A stretch of 64,000 bases of DNA from G963422445 sp963422445 (GTDB lineage Bacteria; Pseudomonadota; Alphaproteobacteria; Thalassobaculales; Thalassobaculaceae), in assembly GCA_963422445.2 (NCBI GenBank), contig OY729512.2:3658001-3722000 (forward strand), read 5' to 3'. The translations under genes and the position numbers were made by a program. The notes below the pieces were generated by a model, which was not told where the DNA came from, did no database searches, and was given only the letters and a program-made list of their open reading frames with translations. Of the stretch, positions 28,080-37,749 are shown in pieces. The stretch's first letter is position 1. Each line of letters begins with the position of its first letter.

Positions 28080-28534
28080 TCACCGCACGTTGTACATTTC
28101 GTCGTCGATGCAGGCTTTGAGGCTGTGCCCATTGGAGAGAACCACGATGTCAGGGTGAAATGCGTAGGCATAATTGTATTCAGTGCAGGTAACTTGCTTC
28201 GAGTAGTCTACAATCAATATTCGACTGTATTCGCAGCCCTCGAAATCGTCTTCTTTCTTGCCGTTTTCGTCTATGTATCCGGTGCCGGTGCCGGAATAGA
28301 TGATCTGCCAGCCGACGTAATCGGAGATACCGCTTATGCACGTAGCTCCGGTTGCGAGAGTTTGCCGCGAGAAGTTGACTCCTACCGGTCCATTTGAACG
28401 GTTTTCGATCAACATGTTGATCAAGCCGGAGCCAAGTGCATAAGCTGTTCGGAGATATCGACTTCGCATCCTGCTGCCGGCACCGCAAGGGTAGTAGCCA
28501 CCGTTGCCATCAAGGCAACTATCTTGCCGTTCAC
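28080..28534 (-). pseudogene. predicted secreted protein, frameshifted
   Basis: A GTG start overlaps the upstream stop (GTGA, 28531-28534). It is followed by a signal-peptide-like start MNGKIVALMATVATTLAVPA and AGCEVDISEQLMHLAPA. Near 28430 the frame shifts to SGLINMLIENRSNGPVGVNF, SRQTLATGATCISGISDYVG and so on, ending CIDDEMYNVR at 28080. The mature part is about 110 residues with several cysteines, suggesting a disulfide-containing periplasmic or secreted protein. I do not recognise it. It sits directly downstream of the truncated gene at 28531-28845. Confidence 0.45.
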
Positions 28535-28845
28535 TTTGCTGTTCCCGGGGCTGGCAGTGCCGCGAGAACCTGATCCAGCGAGCCGATGGCTGCCGCATCA
28601 CGCTGCCCGAAATACCGGCGAGCGCGCCCATCTCTCAGCCAAGCTTCGAGTTGCTGGTTGAACTCGGTGATCAGTTCGTTGGGGTAGAGCCGCGCATCGA
28701 CGGTCGGCCTGTGATCCAGAAACTCGTGCCGGTAGCTTGGGAATTCTTCTGGAGCGTACCCTTGTTCTCTGAGCCAATCTGAGAACATGCGCCCCAATGA
28801 GATGTCCGGCATCATGTGTGCAGGCAGGGTGTAGCCATGATCTTC
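28531..28845 (-). pseudogene. unknown gene, 5' end removed by a MITE-like insertion
   Basis: About 100 codons: LLEDHGYTLPAHMMPDISLG, RMFSDWLREQGYAPEEFPSY, RHEFLDHRPTVDARLYPNEL, then ARRYFGQRDAAAIGSLDQVL and a TGA at 28531-28533. The frame looks genuinely coding and continues upstream only into the inserted MITE (28848-28946), so the original N-terminus is gone. Family not recognised; the look is of a soluble helical domain. It was probably co-transcribed with the secreted protein downstream (4-bp overlap). Confidence 0.45.
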
Positions 28846-28847
28846 TA

Positions 28848-28946
28848 GTAGATTAATTTCAACGTTTGGGCCCCTTTTTCTTGCGGCGATGATGGTATCG
28901 GGATCGGCGGTCCAGACGAAGGGCCCAAACGTTGAAATCAATCCAC
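28848..28946. mobile_element. 99-bp MITE-like derivative of the IS630 element A/B family
   Basis: Two 26-bp terminal inverted repeats (28848-28873 and 28921-28946, 24 of 26 matching, sharing TTTCAACGTTTGGGCCC) enclose a 47-bp core. The core is identical in sequence to the outer end of IS630 copies A and B, that is, the 3' end of their transposase gene. A TA lies at the left edge; the right edge has TG. It has no coding capacity but could be moved in trans by the full element. Confidence 0.6.
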
Positions 28947-29935
28947 TGGCCCGCTGCGATCAGTTCACGATACATTAGCCGCTTCCCGACCATTCCAGCG
29001 ACCACGGCGTTCATCTGGTCGATGGTGTTGCGGCCCCGGATATTGTGCTTGGCCGCGAACTCGCTGACGTACCGCTGCAAATGCTTTGGTGAGATATGAT
29101 GGTAAGTGCCGTGGTATGCTCGCTTCAGCATGGCCCAGAAGGACTCCATGCCGTTCGTGTGGGCTTGGCCTCGGACATATTCCCCGACGCCATGATTGAC
29201 CGCTTCATGGGTGAACGGCATTCCCTGGTAGGAAGCATGTTCGTCCGTGTAGGTGGCGCCGCGTGGTGAGTGTTCGCCGACGAAGCGTTGCAGCGTCGAC
29301 TTGTCGGTCGAGGGGACCGGACGGGCGGCTACTCGATTGCTGGCGCGATCTTGCCAACCGCTCCCCGGCCAGTCAGGGCGGCGCGCTTCGCCTTCGGCAT
29401 ATTCTTCCTTTTGCCGACGATGTAGGTCTCGTCGAACTCGACCGAGCCGACCATGGGGTCGCTCTCTTCGTGCGCCCATGCTTCGCGCAGCCGATGCAGC
29501 ATGAACCATGCGGTCTTCTGAGTGACCTTTAGGTCCCGGTGTAGCTTCATGCTCGACACGCCCTTGAGGCTGGTCACTTCCAAGTAGATCGCGAAGACCC
29601 ACTTGTGTAGCGGGATTTTCGAACCCTCCAAGGCCGTTCCGGTCTTCACTGAAAAGTAGGATCGGCAATCCGAGCACCTATAGGGCATCTTCGCATGGCT
29701 GGCCTCATGCGTCCGCGTGCTTCCGCAGCGCGGGCAGTACCGGCCATCGGGCCACACATGCGATTCGAACCATTCCCGGGCGGTTTGCTCGTCCGGGAAC
29801 AACTCGGTCAGCTCGATCAGGCTGATGCCTTCGCGATGGTGCTTGCCGGGTGCGCTCTGTGCCATGACCGTTTTCCTCTCTTCCTTTCTATATAGGAGTT
29901 TCGACGGCCATTGTCAACCTTTATATATAATCCCC
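28947..29935 (-). mobile_element. IS1595-type element, right part next to MITE
   Basis: Contains one IS1595-family transposase gene (next entry). The upstream end probably lies in the AT-rich stretch near 29900-29935. The C-terminal end abuts the MITE. Exact termini were not resolved. Confidence 0.5.
28950..29865 (-). pseudogene. IS1595-family transposase with one frameshift
   Basis: The N-terminal part (from 29865) has the zinc-ribbon CPRCGSTRTHEASHAKMPYR and CSDCRSYFSVKTGTALEGSK, then KVTQKTAWFMLHRLREAWA and the first Asp in VEFDETYIVGKRKNMPKAK. The frame breaks near 29350 (GRGAVGK) and continues as TYTDEHASYQGMPFTHEAVN (second Asp) and VHTNG-type region QAHTNGMESFWAMLKRAYHG, the N-x-x-E of the ISXO2-like DDE domain. 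It ends in the MITE. Confidence 0.75.
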
Positions 29936-30497
29936 GAATTTCTCTGGTTTGGTATCACAAGATCAAACATGGCCACTGGAAATCACGTGCCGCTCTGCAG
30001 CGAATGGAAAACAGTCGAAACACGGACCATCGGGATATGGTTTTCAAATCTGTTTGACACGTATTGGAGCTCTATCCCGTCGCTTGCCCATGCGTTCCCG
30101 CGGGTCGAAGGCTGGCGGGTGCAAGGGTTTGCGGGCCTGTGACGCCTGAACGGAATGCGCCAATCCGCCAGTGCAGTCGGCGGTGTTTCTTCACTTGCTG
30201 ATTTTCCGATGGAGTTCGGAGCGTCGGCGTTTCGAACTCCGGATTCGGACCGGACCGCGGTGTTGCAAACGGCTATAAAACACGGAATCCACCATCGCGA
30301 TTGAATGCTGCCGCCCGGATCCTGTAAAATGAACAAACGCCTGCGCGGCGCTTATCACGCAGCGCGACCGTTGACGAGACCGGTGCCGTCTGGATCACCG
30401 ATGTTCGGGTCGCTTGCGACTGTCGATGTTCTGGCGCAAATTAACAGAAGAACCGGCGCAGAGATGCCGGGTAAAGAAAAATCAGGGAGAAGCTTCA
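29936..30497. other. 560-bp stretch with no gene seen
   Basis: Frames are short and lack family motifs on both strands. It should contain the promoter of the acyl-CoA ligase operon. AGGGAGA lies eight bases before the ligase ATG. Confidence 0.4.
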
Positions 30498-32138
30498 ATG
30501 CTTTACGGACGCATGATGGACATGCCGATGACGATTTCGAGCGTCATCGATTACGCGGCTGATGTTCGCGGCGACTGCGAAATCGTGTCCAACCGGGTGG
30601 AAGGCGACATTCATCGTTATACCTATGCCGACTCCGGCAAGCGGGTCGCCCGGATTGCCCACGCCCTGAAAGACCTTGGAATTGGCGAGGGCGACCGAAT
30701 CGCGACAATGGCTTGGAACGGCTATCGCCATTTCGAGCTCTATTACGCGATTTCCGGCATCGGCGCGGTCTGCCACACGATCAATCCGCGGCTGTTTGCC
30801 GATCAGATCGTTTATGTCGTCAACCACGCCAAGGACAGAATCCTGTTTCTCGACATGACATTCATTCCGCTGATCGCCGCGCTCGCGCCGAAACTGCCGG
30901 CCGACATGCGCTACGTTCTGATGTGTGACAAGGCGGTGATGCCCGATTGCGATCTGCCGGGCGTGCTGTGTTACGAGGATCTGCTTACCGGACAGCCCGA
31001 CAGTATCAGCTGGCCGGTCTTCGATGAGAGGGCGGCGTCCAGCCTCTGTTACACATCCGGCACGACCGGCAACCCGAAGGGTGTGCTGTATTCCCACCGG
31101 TCGACCATGATGCATACCCTGGGGATGCTGACACTGGCCGGCGAAGCTGGACTGAGCGGATCGAATGTCGTGCTTCCGGTCGTGCCGCTGTTTCATGCCA
31201 ATGCCTGGGGCTTGCCGTTTGCGGCGCCCTTGCTCGGCGCGAAACTCGTGTTTCCTGGCCCGCGGCTCGACGGGCCGGGGGTCTTCGACCTGATGGACCA
31301 GGAAAAGGTGAGCTCGGCCTGGGGCGTGCCGACGGTCTGGCTGGCCGTCCTCGCCGAAATGCGCAAACACGGGCGTAAACCGGAGGGGTTCGAGGTTGTC
31401 CTGTCGGGCGGATCTTCGGTTCCGCGCACGATGATCGAGGAATTCGAAAAAACCTACGGTATCCGGGTGATACACGGCTGGGGCATGACCGAAATGAGTC
31501 CGGTCGGGTCGACCAGCATCTTTGGGCCAACCCAGCGGGCGCTCGATTCCGACCGCCAGATCGATCTTAAGTCATTGCAGGGACGGCGCATGTACACGGT
31601 CGACATCCGCATCGTCGATGAGGAGGGAACCAAACTGCCGCATGATGGCGTTGCGTTTGGCGAACTGCAGGTCCGCGGTCATGCCGTGATCGACGGGTAT
31701 CACGACAACAAGGAAGCCAGCCGGCAAGCGATCACGGACGATGGCTGGCTCAGAACCGGCGATGTCGCAAAAATCGACAGTGACGGATTCGTGATTCTCG
31801 TCGACCGGACAAAGGACGTGATCAAGTCCGGCGGCGAGTGGATCAGTTCGATCGACCTCGAGAATGCCGCCCTGGGCCATCCGGCGATTGCCGAATGCGC
31901 CGTGATTGCGGTGCCCCACCCGAAATGGGCCGAACGGCCCTTGTTGATTGCGTCCCTCGAAGCCGGGCAGACAACGACGGCAGAAGACCTTCGTGATTAT
32001 CTTTCGGACAAGGTCGCCAAATGGTGGCTGCCTGACGACGTGATATTTGTCGACGAACTGCCGCACACGGCGACCGGCAAGCTGTCGAAGTTGACACTGC
32101 GTGAGCAATTCAAGGACTGGACTCCACCCGAGGCATAG
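30498..32138 (+). CDS. acyl-CoA synthetase (AMP-dependent, medium/long-chain or DmdB-like)
   Basis: 546 residues from ATG 30498, with AGGGAGA eight bases upstream; the frame is open further up but without an SD. It is an ANL-superfamily ligase forming acyl-adenylate and then acyl-CoA. Core motifs are YTSGTTGNPKG (185-195), HGWGMTEMSP, GELQVRGHAVIDGYH, DGWLRTGDVAKIDSDGFVIL, VDRTKDVIKSGGEWISSIDL and the C-terminal catalytic Lys in TATGKLSKLTLR. The sequence type matches fatty-acyl-CoA and methylmercaptopropionate-CoA ligases; the substrate cannot be set. It starts an operon with the hydrolase 10 bp downstream. Confidence 0.88.
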   Translation: MLYGRMMDMPMTISSVIDYAADVRGDCEIVSNRVEGDIHRYTYADSGKRVARIAHALKDLGIGEGDRIATMAWNGYRHFELYYAISGIGAVCHTINPRLFADQIVYVVNHAKDRILFLDMTFIPLIAALAPKLPADMRYVLMCDKAVMPDCDLPGVLCYEDLLTGQPDSISWPVFDERAASSLCYTSGTTGNPKGVLYSHRSTMMHTLGMLTLAGEAGLSGSNVVLPVVPLFHANAWGLPFAAPLLGAKLVFPGPRLDGPGVFDLMDQEKVSSAWGVPTVWLAVLAEMRKHGRKPEGFEVVLSGGSSVPRTMIEEFEKTYGIRVIHGWGMTEMSPVGSTSIFGPTQRALDSDRQIDLKSLQGRRMYTVDIRIVDEEGTKLPHDGVAFGELQVRGHAVIDGYHDNKEASRQAITDDGWLRTGDVAKIDSDGFVILVDRTKDVIKSGGEWISSIDLENAALGHPAIAECAVIAVPHPKWAERPLLIASLEAGQTTTAEDLRDYLSDKVAKWWLPDDVIFVDELPHTATGKLSKLTLREQFKDWTPPEA

Positions 32139-32148
32139 GAGCAAGAGC

Positions 32149-32823
32149 ATGGAAGAGCGGCAGAAGCAGGCACTTGAGACCCTGTTTGCTGCGGATTCGG
32201 CGATCTATCGTGATCGCGGGTTTCAACGGCGTATCGGCTGGGGTCGCAAACCGGCGCTGGTCAATATCGATCTCGCCAATGCCTGGACCAGAGAGGGCAA
32301 TCCGTTTTCCTGCGTCGGGATGGAGACCATCCTGCCGGCGACGCAGGCCGTTCTGGCAGCGTTCCGCGCGCAGGGCCGGCCGATCGTCTTTACGACCACC
32401 GCCTATGATATCCCTGCCGGGGAACACAGCGACATGGGGCTGTGGGGAAAGAAGATTCCGGCGGAAGTTCTTCGGACCGGATCGGACCTTGTCGAAATCG
32501 ATGAGCGGCTCGAGCGCCGCGATGACGAAATGCTGATCGTCAAGAAACAGGCCAGCGCGTTTCGCGGGACCAACCTCACCAGCTATCTCAATGCTTGTGA
32601 TGTCGATACCGTTGTGGTCACGGGCACGACAGCCAGCGCCTGCGTGCGCGCCACGATCGAGGACGCCATCGCGGACGGTTTTCGGCCGATTGTGGTTCGC
32701 GAATGCGTCGGCGACCGGATTGCCGGCGCGGTTGAGTGGAACCTCTATGATATCGACGCCAAGTTCGGCGATGTCGAAACGCTTCAGGATGTGCTCGATC
32801 ATTTGCGAAAAAATGCTGGATAA
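32149..32823 (+). CDS. isochorismatase-family cysteine hydrolase (N-carbamoylsarcosine amidase-like)
   Basis: 224 residues with AGGAG seven bases before the ATG. The triad of the family is Asp41 (LVNIDLANAW), Lys132/133 (LIVKKQASAF) and Cys165 (TTASACVRAT). Length and motifs are closest to N-carbamoylsarcosine amidase/nicotinamidase-like hydrolases that cleave C-N bonds. It lies between the ligase and an SDR, so a catabolic operon is likely; the substrate is unknown. Confidence 0.85.
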   Translation: MEERQKQALETLFAADSAIYRDRGFQRRIGWGRKPALVNIDLANAWTREGNPFSCVGMETILPATQAVLAAFRAQGRPIVFTTTAYDIPAGEHSDMGLWGKKIPAEVLRTGSDLVEIDERLERRDDEMLIVKKQASAFRGTNLTSYLNACDVDTVVVTGTTASACVRATIEDAIADGFRPIVVRECVGDRIAGAVEWNLYDIDAKFGDVETLQDVLDHLRKNAG

Positions 32824-32861
32824 CATAGGCTTTGTGCCGGGATTCATGATGGAGGTGACGG

Positions 32862-33638
32862 GTGCGGCTTCAGGACAGGTCAATTATCATTACCGGGGCC
32901 GCGTCCGGTATCGGCAAGGTGACCGCGCTCAGGGCGGCGAAAGAGGGCGCGAACGTCGTGATCGCCGATATTCGCGAAAATCCGCTTGAGGGCGGGGAGA
33001 ACACAATCGACGAGATTCACGCGCATGGCGGCAGCGCGGTGTTCATGCATGTCGATGTGACGCAATGGGCTGATGTCGATCGCATGGTGACGGATACCGT
33101 GGCGCGTTTCGGGCGGCTCGACATCATGGTCAACAATGCCGCGGCCCACGCCCGGGCACCGCTGATCGAAACCAGTGAAGAAGACTGGGACCGGGTCATG
33201 GCGGTTGGCGCCAAAGGCATATTCTTCGGGTGCAAGCGCGCGATCAAGCAGATGTTGCTTCAGGACCCGCGGCCGGAGGCCGAAGCGCGCGGCCGGATCG
33301 TCAACATCTCGTCCCAGCACGGAATGATCCGGGCGCCCAATGATTTTGCCTATGGCGTCAGCAAGGCCTGCGCAGTCTACATGACGCGGCAGATCGCCGG
33401 TGACTATGCCGAACAGGGAATCATCTGCAATGCGGTTGCCCCCGGGAAAATTCTGACCGGCAAGGGCGGTGACGCGATCAGTCCCGAAGCGATCGCATAC
33501 AGTCATTCCCGAACGCCCTGGCCACGTCTAGGTCGGCCGGCTGACGTTGCCGCAGCCGTGATTTTCCTGGCCAGCGACGACGCATCCTACATCACCGGTG
33601 AAAATTTGATGGTCGATGGCGGCTGGATGGCGAGTTGA
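32862..33638 (+). CDS. short-chain dehydrogenase/reductase (SDR)
   Basis: 258 residues from GTG 32862, preceded by GGAGG six to seven bases upstream. Classical SDR: TGAASGIG (11-18) binds NAD(P), VNNAAAH follows, catalytic Ser150/151 is in VNISSQHG, and Tyr164-x3-Lys168 in YGVSK. ADIRENP after beta2 (Asp at its end) favours NAD(H). The C-terminal YITGENLMVDGGWM is typical. Last gene of the ligase-hydrolase-SDR unit. Confidence 0.9.
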   Translation: MRLQDRSIIITGAASGIGKVTALRAAKEGANVVIADIRENPLEGGENTIDEIHAHGGSAVFMHVDVTQWADVDRMVTDTVARFGRLDIMVNNAAAHARAPLIETSEEDWDRVMAVGAKGIFFGCKRAIKQMLLQDPRPEAEARGRIVNISSQHGMIRAPNDFAYGVSKACAVYMTRQIAGDYAEQGIICNAVAPGKILTGKGGDAISPEAIAYSHSRTPWPRLGRPADVAAAVIFLASDDASYITGENLMVDGGWMAS

Positions 33639-33980
33639 GTCTGACCGCGTGAAGCGGGATCGATGGCAGTGCATCCGACGCATTATTTCGGGCTGTTTGC
33701 GTCTCAGAAGGCGGAGATAGCCCCGACGATCGCGAGAACCCCGAGCGATGGCGCGTCACGTAACGGATCTGGGTTCGGCCCTGTGGCTACGCGGTACACG
33801 CGATGATGCGCAGGTCGTCTCGATGACGTAGTGATGACATTGGTTCCCGGAGGCTGAAGAGTCTTTCCATGGCGAGGGGCCGCGGTCAGAGTTACGCTTG
33901 AAGGAGCCCGCCGGGCGGGTTGGTGTGGCAACGCGGAACGCTGTCTGGCGGATTCGCCGGCAATGCAGGAGCAAGACAGG
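33639..33980. other. 340-bp intergenic stretch, no gene seen
   Basis: No supported frame. It contains the presumed pepN promoter and, near 33908, a short GC palindrome (GCCCGCCGGGCGGG). Confidence 0.4.
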
Positions 33981-36659
33981 ATGCTGCCAGAGAGCGTTCG
34001 TGAGTCCGTTGTCCCGATCCGGCTCTCCGACTACCGGCCGCCACCGCATCTGATCGACGAGATTTCACTTGATGTCGATCTCGGCCAAGACGGCGCGACA
34101 GTCACGTCGGTCATGCATGGGCGGCGCAATCCGGCGAGCGATCAACCGAAAGCCGCGCTGCATCTTGACGGTTGCGCGCAAGAACTGCTCGAGATCGTCG
34201 TTGACGGAAACATCCTGAACCCTGACGCCTATGTCCTCGCGCCGGACTCACTCGTGATTCCGGGCGTCGCCGAGCGGTTCGCCATTACGATAAAGAGCCT
34301 GAATCGGCCGCAGGACAACACCGCCCTCGAAGGCCTCTACCTCTCGAACGGCATGTATTGCACGCAATGTGAGGCCGAGGGATTTCGTCGAATTACCTAT
34401 TATCCGGACCGCCCGGATGTCATGGCCGTCTTTACGACGACAATTCGCGCCGACAAGGCGGAGTATCCGGTGCTGTTGTCAAACGGCAATCCGGTTTCCG
34501 CCGGCGACCTTGACGACGGGCGTCATTTTGCCACATGGCATGACCCGTTTCCTAAACCGTCCTATCTGTTCGCAATGGTTGCCGGTGACCTTGCATCGGT
34601 CGAGGACCGATTCACGACCCGCTCGGGGCGAACTGTCAAATTACGCATTTTCGTTGAACATGGCGACGAAAGCCGCTGCGGACATGCCATGGCGGCGCTG
34701 AAGCGCGCCATGGCCTGGGACGAAGACCGGTTTGGCCTGGAATACGACCTCGACCTTTTCATGATCGTCGCTGTCAGCCATTTCAATATGGGGGCGATGG
34801 AGAACAAAGGTCTCAACATATTCAACAGCCGGTACGTTCTTGCCAACCGCGAGACCGCGACGGATATCGATTTCCAGCGGATCGAGGAAATCGTCGCGCA
34901 TGAATATTTCCATAACTGGACCGGCAATCGGGTGACCTGTCGGGACTGGTTCCAACTCAGCCTGAAGGAGGGGCTGACGGTATTTCGTGATCAGGAGTTC
35001 AAGGCGGATACCCAATCCCGCGGTGTCAAGCGGGTCATCGACGCCGGATTCGTCCGATCGGTGCAGTTTGAGGAGGACGCCGGTCCTTCGGCGCATCCGG
35101 TCCGGCCGTCGGAATATCTCGAAATCAACAATTTCTACACTGTAACCATCTACGAGAAGGGCGCTGAAATTGTGCGGATGATCCATACCCGCCTCGGTGA
35201 GGAAGGCTTTCGAAAGGGTATGGACCTGTATTTCGAGCGCCACGACGGAATGGCTGCGACCTGCGATGATTTCGTTGCCGCGATGCAGGAGGCTACCGGC
35301 ACCGATCTTTCCGACATGCAGGCTTGGTACGATCAGGCCGGTACAGCGGAACTGACAATAGCTCTTGACCACGATCCGCAGCGTCAACAGGCAACCTTGC
35401 ACGTGACTCAGACGGTACCGGCGACGCCGCAACAGAAAGACAAACAACCGATGCCGATCCCGCTGGCGCTCGGCCTGCTTGACCCGGATGGCAAGGAACT
35501 GCCGCTTCGTCTTGTCGGCGAGATGGCAAACGAAGCTCCGTCAAGCCGGATTTTGATGATCGATCGGGCCTGTCAGTCGTTCACATTCGAGACCGTGCCG
35601 TCACGACCCGTGCCATCGCTGCTTCGCGGGTTTTCCGCTCCGGTCAAGATCAGGGCGGAGCGAACCCCGGACGATCTGAAGCTTCTGATGGAAAATGACA
35701 GCGACCCTTTTGCCCGTTGGGATGCCGGACAGACTCTTGCCACACGGTTGTTGCTTGATCTTGTTGCCGCGTATCGCAACGGGAAGCCGATGGTTCTGGA
35801 CGCTAGATTTGCCGCGTCGGTCCGCATCAACCTTGGCGATGTCCAGCTCGAACCCGCCGTTCGCGCCCAGATGCTCGAATTGCCGGGTGAGGGGGATCTG
35901 GCTCTGGCCATGGACATCGCGGATGTCGACGCGATTCATGCAGCCCGGACATTCATGATCCAGGCTCTCGGAACGACCTTGCACGACGACCTGCTGGCGA
36001 CTCATGACGCCTGCATGGCCCGGCAGACGGCCTCCGATCTGTCAACCGAAGCGATGGGATTGCGGGTTCTCGGAAACGCGGCCCTGGGTTACCTTGCCCT
36101 TTCCGGCCGATTGGAAGGCCGCAAGCTGGCAAAACGGCAATTCGATGCCGCCGCGTCAATGACGACCGTGATGGGTGCACTCAATGCGCTGAATGATGTC
36201 GATTGCGATGAACGGACGGCAGCCTTGGCTGCCTTTCACGATCGATGGCGTGACCGGCCCATGGAACTCGACAAATGGTTCGCCCTGACTGCCGGATCGT
36301 CACTGCCCGGAACCCTTGATACAGTGAAAGGATTGTTGCAGCACCCGGCCTTCGATCTGAAAACGCCGAATCGCGTCAGGGCTGTCGCAGGCACCTTTAC
36401 GGCCCGCAACCCGGTACGCTTTCATGCCCCTGACGGTGCCGGCTACCGGTTTCTCGCGGATATGGTTCTGAAACTCGATCCGGTCAATCCGCAGATTGCT
36501 GCCCGGTTGCTTTCGCCTCTCGTTCGCTGGCGCCGTTATGACCGGCCGCGCCGTGTGTTGATGATCGAACAACTTAAAAGAATTGCCGCAACCGACTCCC
36601 TGTCGAAGAATGCCACCGAGATTACGAGACAGGGTCTTGCCGAAAGTGATCCCACATGA
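33981..36659 (+). CDS. pepN: aminopeptidase N (M1 zinc metallopeptidase)
   Basis: 892 residues from ATG 33981 (MLPESVRESV), chosen because AGGAG precedes it; an in-frame ATG at 33963 lacks an SD. Cytosolic gluzincin releasing N-terminal residues. Exopeptidase motif GAMEN is at 271-275; zinc site HEYFH at 307-311 and Glu330 in LSLKEGLTVFRD; the catalytic Tyr region ENNFYT-like stretch is EINNFYTVTIYEKGAEIVRM. The C-terminal half is the helical DUF3458 region of bacterial PepN. Usual length is 860-890. The stop overlaps the next ATG by 4 bp. Confidence 0.94.
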   Translation: MLPESVRESVVPIRLSDYRPPPHLIDEISLDVDLGQDGATVTSVMHGRRNPASDQPKAALHLDGCAQELLEIVVDGNILNPDAYVLAPDSLVIPGVAERFAITIKSLNRPQDNTALEGLYLSNGMYCTQCEAEGFRRITYYPDRPDVMAVFTTTIRADKAEYPVLLSNGNPVSAGDLDDGRHFATWHDPFPKPSYLFAMVAGDLASVEDRFTTRSGRTVKLRIFVEHGDESRCGHAMAALKRAMAWDEDRFGLEYDLDLFMIVAVSHFNMGAMENKGLNIFNSRYVLANRETATDIDFQRIEEIVAHEYFHNWTGNRVTCRDWFQLSLKEGLTVFRDQEFKADTQSRGVKRVIDAGFVRSVQFEEDAGPSAHPVRPSEYLEINNFYTVTIYEKGAEIVRMIHTRLGEEGFRKGMDLYFERHDGMAATCDDFVAAMQEATGTDLSDMQAWYDQAGTAELTIALDHDPQRQQATLHVTQTVPATPQQKDKQPMPIPLALGLLDPDGKELPLRLVGEMANEAPSSRILMIDRACQSFTFETVPSRPVPSLLRGFSAPVKIRAERTPDDLKLLMENDSDPFARWDAGQTLATRLLLDLVAAYRNGKPMVLDARFAASVRINLGDVQLEPAVRAQMLELPGEGDLALAMDIADVDAIHAARTFMIQALGTTLHDDLLATHDACMARQTASDLSTEAMGLRVLGNAALGYLALSGRLEGRKLAKRQFDAAASMTTVMGALNALNDVDCDERTAALAAFHDRWRDRPMELDKWFALTAGSSLPGTLDTVKGLLQHPAFDLKTPNRVRAVAGTFTARNPVRFHAPDGAGYRFLADMVLKLDPVNPQIAARLLSPLVRWRRYDRPRRVLMIEQLKRIAATDSLSKNATEITRQGLAESDPT

Positions 36660-37342
36660 GCCAGCGCATCATCGTTATCAATCCGAACAGTAGCGGAACA
36701 GTTACCACCGCAATGGATCAGGCTCTCGATCCGTTACGCAATGGCGACGGGCCCGGTATCGAGAGCGTCACCAATCCGGGCGGCCCTCCGGGCATTGAGA
36801 CCCAGAGTCATGTCGACCAGGCCTCAGGCGATGTCTGTCGGATCATCCAGGCCCGGGATAGTGACGCGGCGGCATTCGTCATTGCCTGTTTTTCCGATCC
36901 GGGGATCGCGGCAGCCCGCGAACTGACTGCGAAGCCGGTGTTCGGAATTGCCGAAAGTAGCATCCTGACAGCTCTTTCGCTCGGCGAGACCTTCGGAATC
37001 ATCGCCATTCTGGACCAGTCGATTCCGCGGCATTTGCGGTATGTCCGTTCTCTCGGTCTTGACACGCGCCTCGTGGGTGACCTCGCCATCGGTCTCGGTG
37101 TGACCGAACTTGCGGATGAGACGACAACATTTGACCGCATGGTGGATGTCGGCCGGCGATTGCGCGACGAGAAGGGGGCCGATGTCCTGATCATGGGATG
37201 CGCCGGTATGGCGCGATACCGCCGGCCGCTGGAAGACAGGCTGGCCATGGCTGTCGTCGACCCGGTTCAGGCCGCCACTGCCATGGCCGTTTCCGCTGTC
37301 CGGTTGGGCCAGACCGTCCGGTCCCGGTGCACCGCATCATGA
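36656..37342 (+). CDS. Asp/Glu/hydantoin racemase family protein
   Basis: 228 residues, start overlapping the pepN stop (ATGA). The two catalytic cysteines of the family are Cys78 (VIACFSDPG) and Cys182 (IMGCAGMARY). The N-terminal INPNSSGTVTTAMD and FGIAESSILTALSLGETFGI are typical of hydantoin racemases. With pepN it may act on peptide-derived amino acids or hydantoins; the actual substrate is open. Confidence 0.87.
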   Translation: MSQRIIVINPNSSGTVTTAMDQALDPLRNGDGPGIESVTNPGGPPGIETQSHVDQASGDVCRIIQARDSDAAAFVIACFSDPGIAAARELTAKPVFGIAESSILTALSLGETFGIIAILDQSIPRHLRYVRSLGLDTRLVGDLAIGLGVTELADETTTFDRMVDVGRRLRDEKGADVLIMGCAGMARYRRPLEDRLAMAVVDPVQAATAMAVSAVRLGQTVRSRCTAS

Positions 37343-37563
37343 TCGCGCCGATATCCGTTCGAACGGGACGATACCGGAAGCATCCATGACGCAACGAGGG
37401 CATTTCGACGGCTTGGGGAAACATATTCAGGTTCTGTTCCCAGGATTCCTGCTGTCGGTCCACCGCTCCCCGCCGATGATTGGGACATGTCGGGTGATCG
37501 GGTTTCCGTTCATCATTGTTGTTGGGCGTCCGATCATGACGCGCTGTCCGGGGCTTCGGCTGC
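37343..37563. other. no gene seen before the IS relics
   Basis: A short stretch downstream of the racemase. No hairpin with a T-run is obvious. Confidence 0.3.
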
Positions 37564-37700
37564 TCAGCATTGCTTGAGGCGCAGCAAGGCGTTGGCGAGG
37601 ATGATGAACTTGCCCATCGCTGTGTCGACGATCGCAACTTTGTGAACCTTTCCAGACGCTGCCAGGCGCCGAGACAGGACCTTGAGGTCTGGAGGCCAGT
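37564..37700 (-). pseudogene. IS110-family transposase, C-terminal relic
   Basis: The minus strand encodes SRRLAASGKVHKVAIVDTAM and GKFIILANALLRLKQC, the same conserved end as the fragment at 2-124 but with substitutions. No other part of the element is seen. Confidence 0.55.
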
Positions 37701-37749
37701 GCGCTGCCGCCACGTCCATGGATCTCGCGAGCGGTGGCGGCCACCACGG

